DNA of 5,845 nucleotides from Betaproteobacteria bacterium. Lineage in GTDB: Bacteria; Pseudomonadota; Gammaproteobacteria; Burkholderiales; Casimicrobiaceae. How positions within the stretch are numbered: position 1 is the first letter of the stretch; each line of letters starts with the position of its first letter. Of this stretch, positions 1 through 5,782 are shown one piece after another. The notes below the pieces were generated by a model, which was given only the letters and a program-made list of their open reading frames with translations, did not search any database and was not told the DNA's origin. Location: contig JAAFHR010000227.1 in assembly GCA_013298455.1 (NCBI GenBank), forward strand, positions 1-5,845, written 5' to 3'. Position numbers and translations under genes: made by a program.

Positions 1-1154
1 ATCGTGCAAAGCGCGTAGCGGCCTTTGATGTGATGCAATTGATTGATCGCGGTGGTGACTAAACGCGCGCCGCTCGCGCCCAGCGGATGACCGAGTGCAA
101 TCGCGCCGCCGTTGGGGTTGACGCGTGGATCGTCGTCTTGCAAGCCTAGATCACGCGTGACTGCCAAGCCCTGCGCGGCGAAAGCTTCGTTGAGTTCGAT
201 CACGTCTATTTGCGCGAGCGTCAAGCCCGTTTGTGCGAGCAATTTCTTCGTGGCGGGCGCTGGCCCAAAACCCATGATGCGCGGCGCAAGCCCCGCGGTA
301 GCCATGCCAACCACGCGCGCTCTTGGCGTGAGACCGCTGGATTTTGCAGCTGCTTCGCTTGCCAGCAGCAGGGCGCACGATCCGTCGTTGACACCGCTCG
401 CATTGCCCGCGGTTACGGTACCGTCGGGTTTGACCACGCCTTTGAGCTTGGCGAGCGCTTCGAGGCTCGTTTCACGCGGATGCTCGTCTTTGCTAACGAT
501 GATCGCATCACCTTTTTTCTGCGCGATGGTGACAGGCGTAATTTCGGCATCGAAAAAGCCGCTCGCTTGCGCTTTGAGTGCGTTCAATTGCGAGCGGAGC
601 GCCATGCGATCTTGCGCTTCGCGCTCGATGCCGAAATCGGTGGCTACGTTTTCGGCGGTTTCAGGCATTGAATCAACGCCGTACTTTTCCTTCATCAGTT
701 TGTTGACGAAGCGCCAGCCAATTGTCGTGTCAAACACAGCGTTGTTGCGGCTAAACGCGGTGTCTGCCTTGGGCATCACAAACGGCGCGCGGCTCATGCT
801 CTCCACGCCGCCCGCAATCATCAACTGCGCCTCGCCCGATTTGATCGCGCGCGCTGCGGTGCCAACGGCATCCATGCCAGAGCCACACAAACGGTTGATC
901 GTCGCGCCGGGTACTTCCATTGGCAAACCTGCGAGCAGCAACGCCATACGTGCGACGTTTCGATTGTCCTCACCCGCTTGATTGGCGCAACCGTAGAGCA
1001 CATCGGTGACTGCCGCCCAATCGACATTCGGGTTACGAGCCATCAGCGCCTTGAGCGGCAAAGCGCCCAAATCATCGGTGCGAATCGAAGAGAGTGCGCC
1101 GCCGTATCGGCCGAATGGCGTGCGTTGGGCGTCGCAGATAAAAGCTTGGGTCAT
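1..1154 (-). CDS. pcaF: 3-oxoadipyl-CoA thiolase (PcaF/PaaJ type), C-terminus cut by window edge
   Basis: Thiolase that by family would cleave 3-oxoadipyl-CoA with CoA to succinyl-CoA and acetyl-CoA, the last step of the beta-ketoadipate or phenylacetate routes, in the cytoplasm. Seen: 384 codons from the ATG at 1154-1152, open to the left edge. The N-terminus (MTQAFICDAQRTPFGRYGGA, then DDLGALPLKALMARNPNVDW) is the typical PcaF/PaaJ signature. The nucleophilic cysteine is Cys90 in NRLCGSGMDA; GGVESMSRAP follows near 115-125; NEAFAAQ lies near 322 and GHPLGASGAR carries His356. The visible part ends at ALCT, so the second catalytic cysteine of the usual CIG motif (about residue 386) lies just outside. 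The family is about 400 residues, so some 16 are missing. No clear Shine-Dalgarno is seen; an inverted-repeat cluster lies directly upstream. A general acetyl-CoA acetyltransferase role is the main alternative. Confidence 0.93.
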   Translation of the reverse strand, partial: MTQAFICDAQRTPFGRYGGALSSIRTDDLGALPLKALMARNPNVDWAAVTDVLYGCANQAGEDNRNVARMALLLAGLPMEVPGATINRLCGSGMDAVGTAARAIKSGEAQLMIAGGVESMSRAPFVMPKADTAFSRNNAVFDTTIGWRFVNKLMKEKYGVDSMPETAENVATDFGIEREAQDRMALRSQLNALKAQASGFFDAEITPVTIAQKKGDAIIVSKDEHPRETSLEALAKLKGVVKPDGTVTAGNASGVNDGSCALLLASEAAAKSSGLTPRARVVGMATAGLAPRIMGFGPAPATKKLLAQTGLTLAQIDVIELNEAFAAQGLAVTRDLGLQDDDPRVNPNGGAIALGHPLGASGARLVTTAINQLHHIKGRYALCT

Positions 1155-1162
1155 GGTGTCGG

Positions 1163-1293
1163 TAAATTTTTGACGCAGATTAGCGCAGGTTGATGAATTG
1201 ATTGACGCAGATTTTCAAGAGTTTTCCATCGGATTGATTGACAAAAAATCTGCGTCAATCCGCGTAAAAATCAGTGTAAATCTGCGTCAAAAA
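1163..1293. repeat. Nested inverted repeats built from an AATCTGCGTCA unit
   Basis: This intergenic stretch between hydratase and thiolase holds four good copies of AATCTGCGTCA, two per strand. The outer pair is TTTTTGACGCAGATT at 1167-1181 and its exact reverse complement at 1279-1293 (15/15). The inner pair is GATTGACGCAGATTTT at 1200-1215 and its exact reverse complement at 1245-1260 (16/16), with a 29-nt loop. Weaker versions of the unit (ATCCGCGTAA at 1259-1268, ATCAGTGTAA at 1270-1279) lie between. The arms could form a hairpin or cruciform, or serve as a DNA repeat. The stem is AT-rich at its ends and contains the thiolase leader, so an effect on thiolase expression is possible but only inferred. 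Confidence 0.8.
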
Positions 1294-1320
1294 GAGCGCT
1301 TCGCTGGCACGCTTTGCCAC

Positions 1321-1761
1321 TCACGCAGCAGCCAAGTCAAACAAACTCGTTGCTTCTAAATCAAGCACTTCGATATCGTTTTGATTAAAAAGCTGCCAGC
1401 GCCAGCAAAGGATACCGAGAGTGGGTTGCTTTTGTGAGCGCCGAGTTTCAAGAACCGTGGCGCGAAGCATCAATGAATCGTTGGGCCGCACCGGGTGCGA
1501 CCACTTCAGATACGAGAGCCCCGGCGATGCAAACGACTCACTGCCGCGCAAGGCGTGATCCACGGCAAGCCGCATCGCGACGCCACAGGTTTGCCATCCG
1601 CTCGCGATCAATCCCTTGTGTCGCCCGTTTTCCGAAGCCTCGGTGTCCACGTGAAACCATTGCGGGTCATAGCGTTTCGCGAAATCGATAATCTCGGATT
1701 CGGAGACCGAGACTGGCCCCGCAGTGATGATTTGATCAACGTAAAAATCAGCAAATTTCAT
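1321..1761 (-). CDS. MaoC-like (R)-specific enoyl-CoA hydratase/dehydratase family protein
   Basis: Single hot-dog-fold domain of the MaoC dehydratase-like family, 146 residues, a normal length. Family members hydrate enoyl-CoA or related thioesters. Seen: FAKRYDPQWFHVD at 27-39 matches the active-site segment, with Asp32 and His37 as the likely catalytic pair; GLIASGWQ at 50-57 and LKWSHPVRPND at 85-95 are the other conserved blocks. I chose the ATG at 1761-1759 because MKFADFYVDQI aligns with the usual start of the family. An upstream in-frame ATG at 1803-1801 would add 14 residues and has a better ribosome-binding site (GAGG, 5 nt away), so the longer form is a real alternative. It lies 166 bp upstream of the thiolase on the same strand, which suits joint action on CoA thioesters. 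The exact substrate cannot be read from the sequence. Confidence 0.88.
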   Translation of the reverse strand: MKFADFYVDQIITAGPVSVSESEIIDFAKRYDPQWFHVDTEASENGRHKGLIASGWQTCGVAMRLAVDHALRGSESFASPGLSYLKWSHPVRPNDSLMLRATVLETRRSQKQPTLGILCWRWQLFNQNDIEVLDLEATSLFDLAAA

Positions 1762-1803
1762 AGCGAGAGTTTCGCATGTTGTGCCGTCGGAACGATTCAA
1801 CAT

Positions 1804-1967
1804 CCCCGCCTCAAAGTGGGTTCGAGCGCAGGAGTCGGTTTGTTGCAGCTGGCAGCATCGACGCCTGCCGCGTGGGTTTCGCGGCGACCTAGGGTGCGCG
1901 GCAGTCGCCCAGCGACTCGATCCTGCGCGTTCGCTCGTGGCGGGGGTGCAGCGCCCGACATCGGCGT
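1804..1967. other. Intergenic spacer between peptidase and MaoC genes, no gene seen
   Basis: About 160 bp of GC-rich sequence. No ORF with family resemblance is seen on either strand, and no hairpin followed by a T-run. It would contain the 3' end of the peptidase transcript and any promoter for the hydratase, but I could not pick out a convincing -35/-10 pair. Confidence 0.5.
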
Positions 1968-3287
1968 TTAACGCGCCAGCTTCGGCAACAACGCCTCACT
2001 CACACCCTCAACACCCACCAAGGCAAGCGTTGTTAGCAACGTGTTTTGCGGACCGAGCCAGGCGTTGAGTGGAGAAAACCATTCGCCCGGCGCGTGGGCG
2101 CCCTCACCGATGCCACCCCCGCCCAGAGTGAGCGCGGGAATGCCCAGCGCGATTGGCGTGTTGCTATCAGTGCTCGAAGCGGCGGTGAAGGGCTCTTTCA
2201 CGCCGAGTGCCATGGTTGATCGCAGCCCCACGAGTGTCATCACGCTGCTGTTGGATTGCGAGCCAGCGGGTCGATCGCCGACCAGTTTGATTTCGGCTTT
2301 CACGCGACCCGGCTGCTTCCAACGGGCGTTTTCTTCGTCGGCTGCGGCGCGGGCGATGGCGAGCATTTTCTCTTCGAGCTTGGCGAGTTCTGCGGCGCTA
2401 TTGGAGCGCATATCGAGCCCGATTTCGGCGTCGGCCGCAATGGCGTTGACCGACGTGCCGCCTTTGACCGTGCCCACGGTGAACGTGGTTTTCGGATTCA
2501 ATGGTGTTTCTACATCGGCCATTTTCGCAATCGCCCGACCCATCGCATGCGTGGCGCTCGGCATGCCAAACGCACTAAAACTGTGACCGCCCGGCCCGAC
2601 GTAGGCGATCTTGAAACGACGACTGCCCGTGGCTGCATTGATCACTCGCGAAATGCTCAGCCCATCAATCGAGATGAAGCCATCGATGTTTTTGTGATCC
2701 CGAAACAACGCTTTCACACCGCGCAAATCGCCGAGTTCTTCCTCGCCCACCGTCGCCACGAACCACACATCGCCAAGCGTTTTCATCTGCGAACTTTGCA
2801 TGATGCGCATCACTGAGAGCAGCGCAGCCAAACCACGGTTGTCATCGTAAATCCCCGGCGCGTAGTAGCGCTCGCCCTGCTTCTTCACTTTGACATCCGT
2901 GCCCTCGGGAAACACCGTATCAAGATGCGCCGACACAACGAGCGTTGGCCCGTTGCCCGAGCCTTTGCGAATCGCGATCACATTGCCCTCAGCATCAATT
3001 CGCGAATCGGCAAAGCCCAACGCCCGCACGCGCTTCAAAAATTCTGCCGCCTTCACCGCCTCTTTAAACGGCGGCGCAGGAATCTCCGTCAACTCAATCT
3101 GCTCACGAAGCGTGCGCTCATCATCGGCTTCAATCGCAGCAAGCGCCGCTCTGATCGACGGCGCAGCGACCAAGCGTTGGAAGGTTTGTTCAACGGCGGC
3201 GCTGATGGCGGGCGCGGGGGTTTGTGCAAACGTTGCGCTTGCAAAGAGAAGCGCGGCCGAGATGGCAAGGCGCGATAGATGTTTCAT
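1968..3287 (-). CDS. Secreted M20-family zinc metallopeptidase
   Basis: A 439-residue M20 (ArgE/DapE/CPG2/peptidase T-like) amidohydrolase, expected to cleave a peptide or N-acyl amino acid with two zinc ions. Residues 1-21 (MKHLSRLAISAALLFASATFA) form a signal peptide with probable AFA|Q cleavage, so it acts in the periplasm or outside. Metal and catalytic motifs, all intact: SAHLDTVFP (His121, Asp123), GIYDDNRG (Asp148 the bridging ligand), ATVGEEELGD (Glu182 general base, Glu183 ligand), SIDG (Asp208 ligand), and GEGAHAPGEW (His398 ligand). The lid/dimerisation domain starts near GPGGHSFSAFG with His235. The start is the only ATG that gives a whole signal peptide; the upstream GGA is a weak ribosome-binding site. 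A long leader of about 45 residues precedes the catalytic domain. No partner gene is adjacent, so substrate and pathway are unknown. Confidence 0.93.
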   Translation of the reverse strand: MKHLSRLAISAALLFASATFAQTPAPAISAAVEQTFQRLVAAPSIRAALAAIEADDERTLREQIELTEIPAPPFKEAVKAAEFLKRVRALGFADSRIDAEGNVIAIRKGSGNGPTLVVSAHLDTVFPEGTDVKVKKQGERYYAPGIYDDNRGLAALLSVMRIMQSSQMKTLGDVWFVATVGEEELGDLRGVKALFRDHKNIDGFISIDGLSISRVINAATGSRRFKIAYVGPGGHSFSAFGMPSATHAMGRAIAKMADVETPLNPKTTFTVGTVKGGTSVNAIAADAEIGLDMRSNSAAELAKLEEKMLAIARAAADEENARWKQPGRVKAEIKLVGDRPAGSQSNSSVMTLVGLRSTMALGVKEPFTAASSTDSNTPIALGIPALTLGGGGIGEGAHAPGEWFSPLNAWLGPQNTLLTTLALVGVEGVSEALLPKLAR

Positions 3288-3483
3288 GTTGGATGTCCGG
3301 CTTAGGTGATGCTTAAGCTTAGCGGGGACGGCTGCCGAAAGAGCGAAGCGTGTCGATCGTAGGATGGTTTGTCAGCGACCCGAATTGACGTCGACCGATT
3401 CGATTCGATGCGACGCAACGTGCACCGCTTAGTGCGTCGCCGCGTATTGAACGCTCAGTCGCTCTTGCCAAACTTGAGCGTGG
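3288..3483. other. Spacer upstream of peptidase, no recognisable gene
   Basis: No protein-family signal is seen on either strand. A minus-strand reading frame stays open from the fragment at 3484-3660 down to 3319, but its translation here is arginine- and serine-rich and looks non-coding (SNRIGRRQFGSLTN and similar). Short GCTTA repeats (3300-3319, including GCTTAAGC) lie just upstream of the peptidase and could belong to its control region. Confidence 0.45.
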
Positions 3484-3660
3484 GGACTCGATAAACTCTT
3501 CGAAGTCTTTGCTCGGCAGGGGCAATGCCTCAATCACGGGGCGACGCAATTCCTCAACCGCGGCAATTCGCTCAGCCATCGGGCGCAACAACTAATGCGC
3601 TAAATCGCGAGCGTCATTGTTTGCTTCACGCAGCGTGGTTTTGCGAACGACTTTTGCGAT
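3484..3660 (-). pseudogene. Decayed small TA-associated gene running into a nucleotidyltransferase start fragment
   Basis: Read on the minus strand from 3660, one frame gives IAKVVRKTTLREANNDARDL, then AH, an amber TAG at 3594-3592, then LLRPMAERIAAVEELRR and PVIEALPLPSKDFEEFIES. The first half resembles small proteins that begin M-x-x-VVRKTTL and contain D-x-x-YW-x-x-RP-x-ERxxAVExLRR, encoded upstream of minimal nucleotidyltransferases in TA-like pairs (recalled family pattern). On that pattern the amber codon replaces the conserved Trp (TGG to TAG) and the start is ATC instead of ATG. The PLPSKDFEEFIES tail resembles the first residues of the partner nucleotidyltransferase, with the rest lost. 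The open part after the stop could start at TTG 3591 or ATG 3582, so a short expressed protein is not excluded. It follows the DUF5615 toxin after only 19 bp. Confidence 0.5.
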
Positions 3661-3679
3661 ACCCGTATTGCTCTGACTG

Positions 3680-4012
3680 TCACACGAGTTTGATGATGCC
3701 AGCCTTCGTGTTCGATGCGAACTCGGCTAGCTCAGCCGCTGATGCCTTTAATCGCGCCGCCAATTCCACGTTCGTGCAGTTCCCCAGCTCAACCATGATG
3801 AGTTTCGGCGGCGAGCCGTTGCGTTGAGCGATTGCAAGAAAGTCGTCGTCTTTGGTGATGATCGTAAAGTCGTTTGCCTTGGCGTAGTCCCAGATTTGGG
3901 GATCGGGTGTGCGCAGCATGTCCACGGCAGAGACGTGTATCGAGCCGGGGAAATCGCCTTGCAACAACGGCACAAGTCGTCGCGACAGATTCTCGTCAAG
4001 TAGGAGCTTCAT
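3680..4012 (-). CDS. DUF5615 PIN-like toxin (VapC-like)
   Basis: A 110-residue protein of the DUF5615/PIN-like family, the probable toxin of a VapBC-like pair; members are expected to be metal-dependent ribonucleases. Seen: MKLLLDENLSRRLVPLL at the N-terminus with Asp6-Glu7, VDML with Asp31, IWDYAKANDFTIITKDDDF with Asp42 and Asp55-Asp57, then GSPPKLIMVELGNC at 66-79. These acidic residues match the PIN catalytic pattern, and the length is typical, so it looks intact. The ATG at 4012-4010 gives the expected MKxLLDENL start; no strong ribosome-binding site is seen. The DUF433 gene lies 21 bp upstream, so the pair is probably one transcript with the toxin translated second. The RNA target cannot be told from the sequence. 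Confidence 0.92.
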   Translation of the reverse strand: MKLLLDENLSRRLVPLLQGDFPGSIHVSAVDMLRTPDPQIWDYAKANDFTIITKDDDFLAIAQRNGSPPKLIMVELGNCTNVELAARLKASAAELAEFASNTKAGIIKLV

Positions 4013-4033
4013 ACGAAGGCACGTCAGCCGAGG

Positions 4034-4261
4034 TCAGGCTGCCTTCAGGCTCACAATCCTATTTTGGCTTTGCGCCGCGTAGGCGAGGCACGCGTAAATG
4101 TCGTCCTCCGTCAGCTCGGGGTAGTCGGACAAGATTTCCCCATGCGTCATGCCCGACGCAAGCCAACCAAGCACGTCTGACACGGTCAAGCGCATGCCGC
4201 GAATCGTGGGCTTACCAGAGCGAATGAGCGGGTTGACAGTGATGCGGTCTTGAAAGTCCAT
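4034..4261 (-). CDS. DUF433 antitoxin (VapB-like)
   Basis: A 75-residue DUF433 protein, the usual partner of DUF5615 toxins; it would bind and silence the toxin and may repress its own promoter. Seen: DRITVNPLIRSGKPTIRGMR at 5-24 is the family hallmark (P-x-x-x-x-GKPxIRGxR), followed by LTVSDVLGWLASGMTHGEIL and the YPELTEDDIYACLAYAA helix at 47-63. Full length for the family. It is the first gene of the pair, with the toxin 21 bp downstream. The start ATG 4261-4259 has only a distant AGGA about 13 nt away; a TAAAAT hexamer close upstream of the ATG might be a -10 element, which would make the leader very short, but the -35 is not convincing. Confidence 0.92.
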   Translation of the reverse strand: MDFQDRITVNPLIRSGKPTIRGMRLTVSDVLGWLASGMTHGEILSDYPELTEDDIYACLAYAAQSQNRIVSLKAA

Positions 4262-4309
4262 AGCGTGATTTTAGTCCTGTAAGCGGGAAAAGTGTGAAAA
4301 CCACCGCCG

Positions 4310-4394
4310 CCAGACACGCGATGGAGTGGCGCTTTCAGGTAGATGCAATGCCAGACTAGCCATTTCATTTAGCGTTCAGGGCAATGGCAGTTTC
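4310..4394. repeat. 85-bp palindromic repeat, copy 1 (downstream of hepT)
   Basis: Matches 5123-5207 base for base without gaps, about 63 of 85 identical; weaker similarity may reach left to 4302. The best shared blocks are GGCGYTTTCAGG near the left and GCGTTCAGGGCAAYGGCA at the right; the middle differs most. This copy folds on itself: ATGGAGTGGC (4321-4330) pairs with GCCATTTCAT (4359-4368) as ten pairs, two of them G-T. It sits between the end of hepT and the start of the DUF433 gene. Identity unknown; see findings. Confidence 0.82.
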
Positions 4395-4459
4395 AAACAA
4401 ATCGACAAACGAACCAATACGCAGGTTCGCCGCGACCCACCTGCGCAACCACGAGTTGT

Positions 4460-4816
4460 TTACAAAGAAAGCTTCTCAAGCTCAACGATCAACGCAGGAA
4501 CATCCGTTTGGATAATGCTCCACAACGTGTCGTTATCAAGCCCGAGGTAGCCATGAATCACTCGGTTTCGCGTTGCGATGATTTGCCGCCACGGGATCTG
4601 TGGCATGGTCGAGCGAATCGATTCGGGGATGTTGCTCGCCGCTTCACCAATGAGCTCAAGATTGCGCAGCGTCGCGTCGTAGTTCAAACCGCTCGCCACG
4701 AAACGCTCATGATCGAATCCGTCTGTGTATTGAATGACCCGCTCCGCAAATTGAAGCATGTCCTCAACGTAGAGCCGCCACTCGCGCTCAGACACGAATT
4801 CGATCTCGCTCGACAT
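4460..4816 (-). CDS. hepT: HepT-family (DUF86) ribonuclease toxin
   Basis: A 118-residue HEPN-domain toxin of the MntA/HepT (DUF86) type; such proteins cleave RNA and are shut off when MntA attaches AMP to them. Seen: an all-helical protein with LRNLELIGEAASNIPESIR (about 50-68), the DUF86 core, and TRNRVIHGYLGLDNDTLW with the R-x4-H-x-Y motif as Arg83, His88 and Tyr90. Tyr90 is the equivalent of the tyrosine AMPylated in studied systems. The motif is intact, so activity is likely. I chose the ATG at 4816-4814; the frame is open further up to 5002, but that extra part is antisense-like and overlaps mntA, and family length fits the short form. The start overlaps the end of mntA by 29 bp, which points to coupled translation. 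Confidence 0.93.
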   Translation of the reverse strand: MSSEIEFVSEREWRLYVEDMLQFAERVIQYTDGFDHERFVASGLNYDATLRNLELIGEAASNIPESIRSTMPQIPWRQIIATRNRVIHGYLGLDNDTLWSIIQTDVPALIVELEKLSL

Positions 4817-5078
4817 AAGCGCGCAATTCTGATCGAAGCGCCTTCTCAGTGACCAAATCCACGGGCATGCCGAGCGCGTCTTCAATCGCGAACTGAACGC
4901 CGAAGTAACGCGACGATGTTGCGGGCGCGTCGAAGTGGACGAGCACATCAATATCGCTCCCCTCGCGAAGCTCGTCACGCGCAGCAGAACCAAAAAGCGC
5001 AAGCTCGCTCACACCAAACTGTTTTTGCAGTTGTGGCTTGAGTGTTGCCAACACAGAGAGCGCTTGTTCACGGTTCAT
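4788..5078 (-). CDS. mntA: MntA-type minimal nucleotidyltransferase antitoxin
   Basis: A 96-residue minimal nucleotidyltransferase, antitoxin to HepT; family members use ATP to add AMP units to the toxin's tyrosine. Seen: FGVSELALFGSAARDEL leads into the G-S-x10-D-x-D signature, with Gly30-Ser31, Asp42 and Asp44 (SDIDVLVHFD). A third acidic position is probably Asp74 in MPVDLVTEKAL, as usual for this fold. Length is normal and all key residues are present. The ATG at 5078-5076 is the only sensible start; a TATAGT hexamer lies about 10 nt upstream, but there is no clear Shine-Dalgarno. It is the first gene of the pair and overlaps hepT by 29 bp. Both genes lie inside two direct copies of an 85-bp repeat. 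Confidence 0.93.
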   Translation of the reverse strand: MNREQALSVLATLKPQLQKQFGVSELALFGSAARDELREGSDIDVLVHFDAPATSSRYFGVQFAIEDALGMPVDLVTEKALRSELRAYVERDRIRV

Positions 5079-5122
5079 AGGCGAACTATATCAATGACAC
5101 CTCGCAGCGGCCAGCACCCGAG

Positions 5123-5207
5123 CCAGACGCCCAATGAAATGGCGTTTTCAGGCCGATGCATCGTCGCAATGCCTATTGCATTGGGCGTTCAGGGCAACGG
5201 CATTTTC
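5123..5207. repeat. 85-bp palindromic repeat, copy 2 (upstream of mntA)
   Basis: Second copy of the element at 4310-4394, in the same orientation and 813 bp away. Here the terminal palindrome is stronger: ACGCCCAATG at 5127-5136 is an exact reverse complement of CATTGGGCGT at 5179-5188, and inner bases (AAATGGC near 5137 against GCCTATT near 5171) extend it imperfectly. The copy sits between mntA and DUF2283, about 45 bp from the mntA start, so it may overlap that gene's control region. Confidence 0.82.
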
Positions 5208-5218
5208 GGGTTGGGCGA

Positions 5219-5260
5219 AACGTAGGGTGGATACCCGAAGGGGTTCCGCCGAAAGGGTGG
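5219..5260. repeat. GTAGGGTGGATA-type intergenic hairpin
   Basis: The plus strand reads CGTAGGGTGGATACCC, a GAA loop, then GGGGTTCCGCC. GGTGGA (5226-5231) pairs with TCCGCC (5245-5250) with one G-T pair, and ACCC-type bases close the top of the stem. GGGTGG recurs at 5255-5260. The framework resembles the GTAGGGTGGAT...ATCCACC repeats seen between genes in many proteobacteria (recalled, not searched). It follows the DUF2283 stop directly on the transcribed strand, but lacks a T-run, so it is not a classic terminator. Confidence 0.55.
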
Positions 5261-5262
5261 AC

Positions 5263-5451
5263 TTAAGCGGCGTGGCGCAAAGGCGCGCTCAAACTTCGCT
5301 TGCTAATCGCGAGCACTTCGATGCCGACCAGATGTCCGTCCGCGTCGTAATCACCCATGACACCTGGCTCAATTTCTCTCGTGACCACAATCGACGCACC
5401 AGAAATTTCAAAGTACGCCGCGTCTGCAACAGGATCGAATTCGAGTTTCAT
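5263..5451 (-). CDS. DUF2283 family protein
   Basis: A 62-residue protein that matches DUF2283 well: MKLEFDPVADAAYFEISG at the start, then EIEPGVMGDYDADGHLVGIE in the middle and VLAISKRS near the end. The family is short, predicted beta-rich and of unknown biochemical role; it is often seen beside TA genes. It looks complete, with the last dozen residues (SLSAPLRHAA) outside the conserved core. The start ATG 5451-5449 lies 24 bp after the stop of the XRE gene, with GAGG about 12 nt upstream, so it probably shares the transcript of the toxin and XRE gene. Its place there suggests a helper or regulator of that module, which is only inference. Confidence 0.88.
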   Translation of the reverse strand: MKLEFDPVADAAYFEISGASIVVTREIEPGVMGDYDADGHLVGIEVLAISKRSLSAPLRHAA

Positions 5452-5475
5452 AATTCGGCGAGCCTCATTCAGCGA

Positions 5476-5781
5476 TTACACCGCCACCGCGTGCAGCGAA
5501 ACATGCAACCGCTTACCCAACAGCGCTGCGGCCTTCATCAACGTACTCAGCGTGATCGATTCGTTCGTCGGATCGAGAATTCGATCGACTTGTGAGCGGC
5601 TCGTTTCCAAGCGACGCGCCAATTCGGTTTTGGTCATGGGCGTTTGCTCCAGCGCTTGTTGAAGTTCCATCGCGATGACGCGTTTGATCGCAATCGCTTC
5701 GATCTCTTGGAGCAAACAGTCTTCTGCGAAGAAATCATCAACACTTGAACCAATATGCGGATTCTTTTTTGCGGATTTCAT
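5476..5781 (-). CDS. XRE-family HTH antitoxin (HigA-like)
   Basis: A 101-residue DNA-binding protein. The N-terminus (KNPHIGSSVDDFFAED, then a helix ending IKRVIAMELQQALE) is typical of XRE antitoxins that follow Gp49-like/RelE toxins. The helix-turn-helix is MTKTELARRLETSRSQVDRI at about 49-68, followed by LDPTNESITLSTLMKAAALLG at 69-89. Such proteins neutralise the toxin and repress the operon. It starts one base after the stop of the upstream gene, with a good Shine-Dalgarno, so translation is coupled and the toxin comes first, as in higBA. No defects are visible. It might also be called a Fis- or XRE-type regulator; I leave the symbol empty because the toxin is mostly outside the window. 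Confidence 0.9.
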   Translation of the reverse strand: MKSAKKNPHIGSSVDDFFAEDCLLQEIEAIAIKRVIAMELQQALEQTPMTKTELARRLETSRSQVDRILDPTNESITLSTLMKAAALLGKRLHVSLHAVAV

Positions 5782-5782
5782 T

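Noticed and set aside
112..981. 289-codon plus-strand ORF opposite the thiolase
   Set aside because: It is the antisense shadow of a clear thiolase with intact motifs and shows no family features of its own.
1163..1293. CRISPR array from the repeated AATCTGCGTCA units
   Set aside because: Units are too short, face both ways and have no regular spacer length.
1811..1830. GGGTTCGAGC, like the T-loop of a tRNA
   Set aside because: No acceptor or anticodon stem could be built around it on the surrounding bases.
2041..3309. Several plus-strand ORFs opposite the M20 peptidase
   Set aside because: Antisense shadows of a gene with complete catalytic motifs and a signal peptide.
3525..3827. 100-codon plus-strand ORF across the end of the DUF5615 gene
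   Set aside because: Overlaps a well supported toxin gene on the other strand and has no recognisable domain.
4460..5002. Long 180-residue form of the HepT reading frame
   Set aside because: The extra 62 N-terminal residues are arginine/serine-rich, overlap mntA in another frame and exceed the family length. The start at 4816 fits the family.
5226..5250. Rho-independent terminator for the DUF2283 transcript
   Set aside because: The hairpin is there, but no run of T follows on the transcribed strand, so it is listed as a repeat instead.
4326..5595. Plus-strand ORFs starting inside the two repeats (starts at 4326 and 5134, and the frame through 5139) with similar peptides, MALSGRC... and MAFSGRC...
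   Set aside because: The similarity follows from the DNA repeat itself. The ORFs run antisense into clear genes (hepT, DUF2283, XRE), have no ribosome-binding site and match no family.
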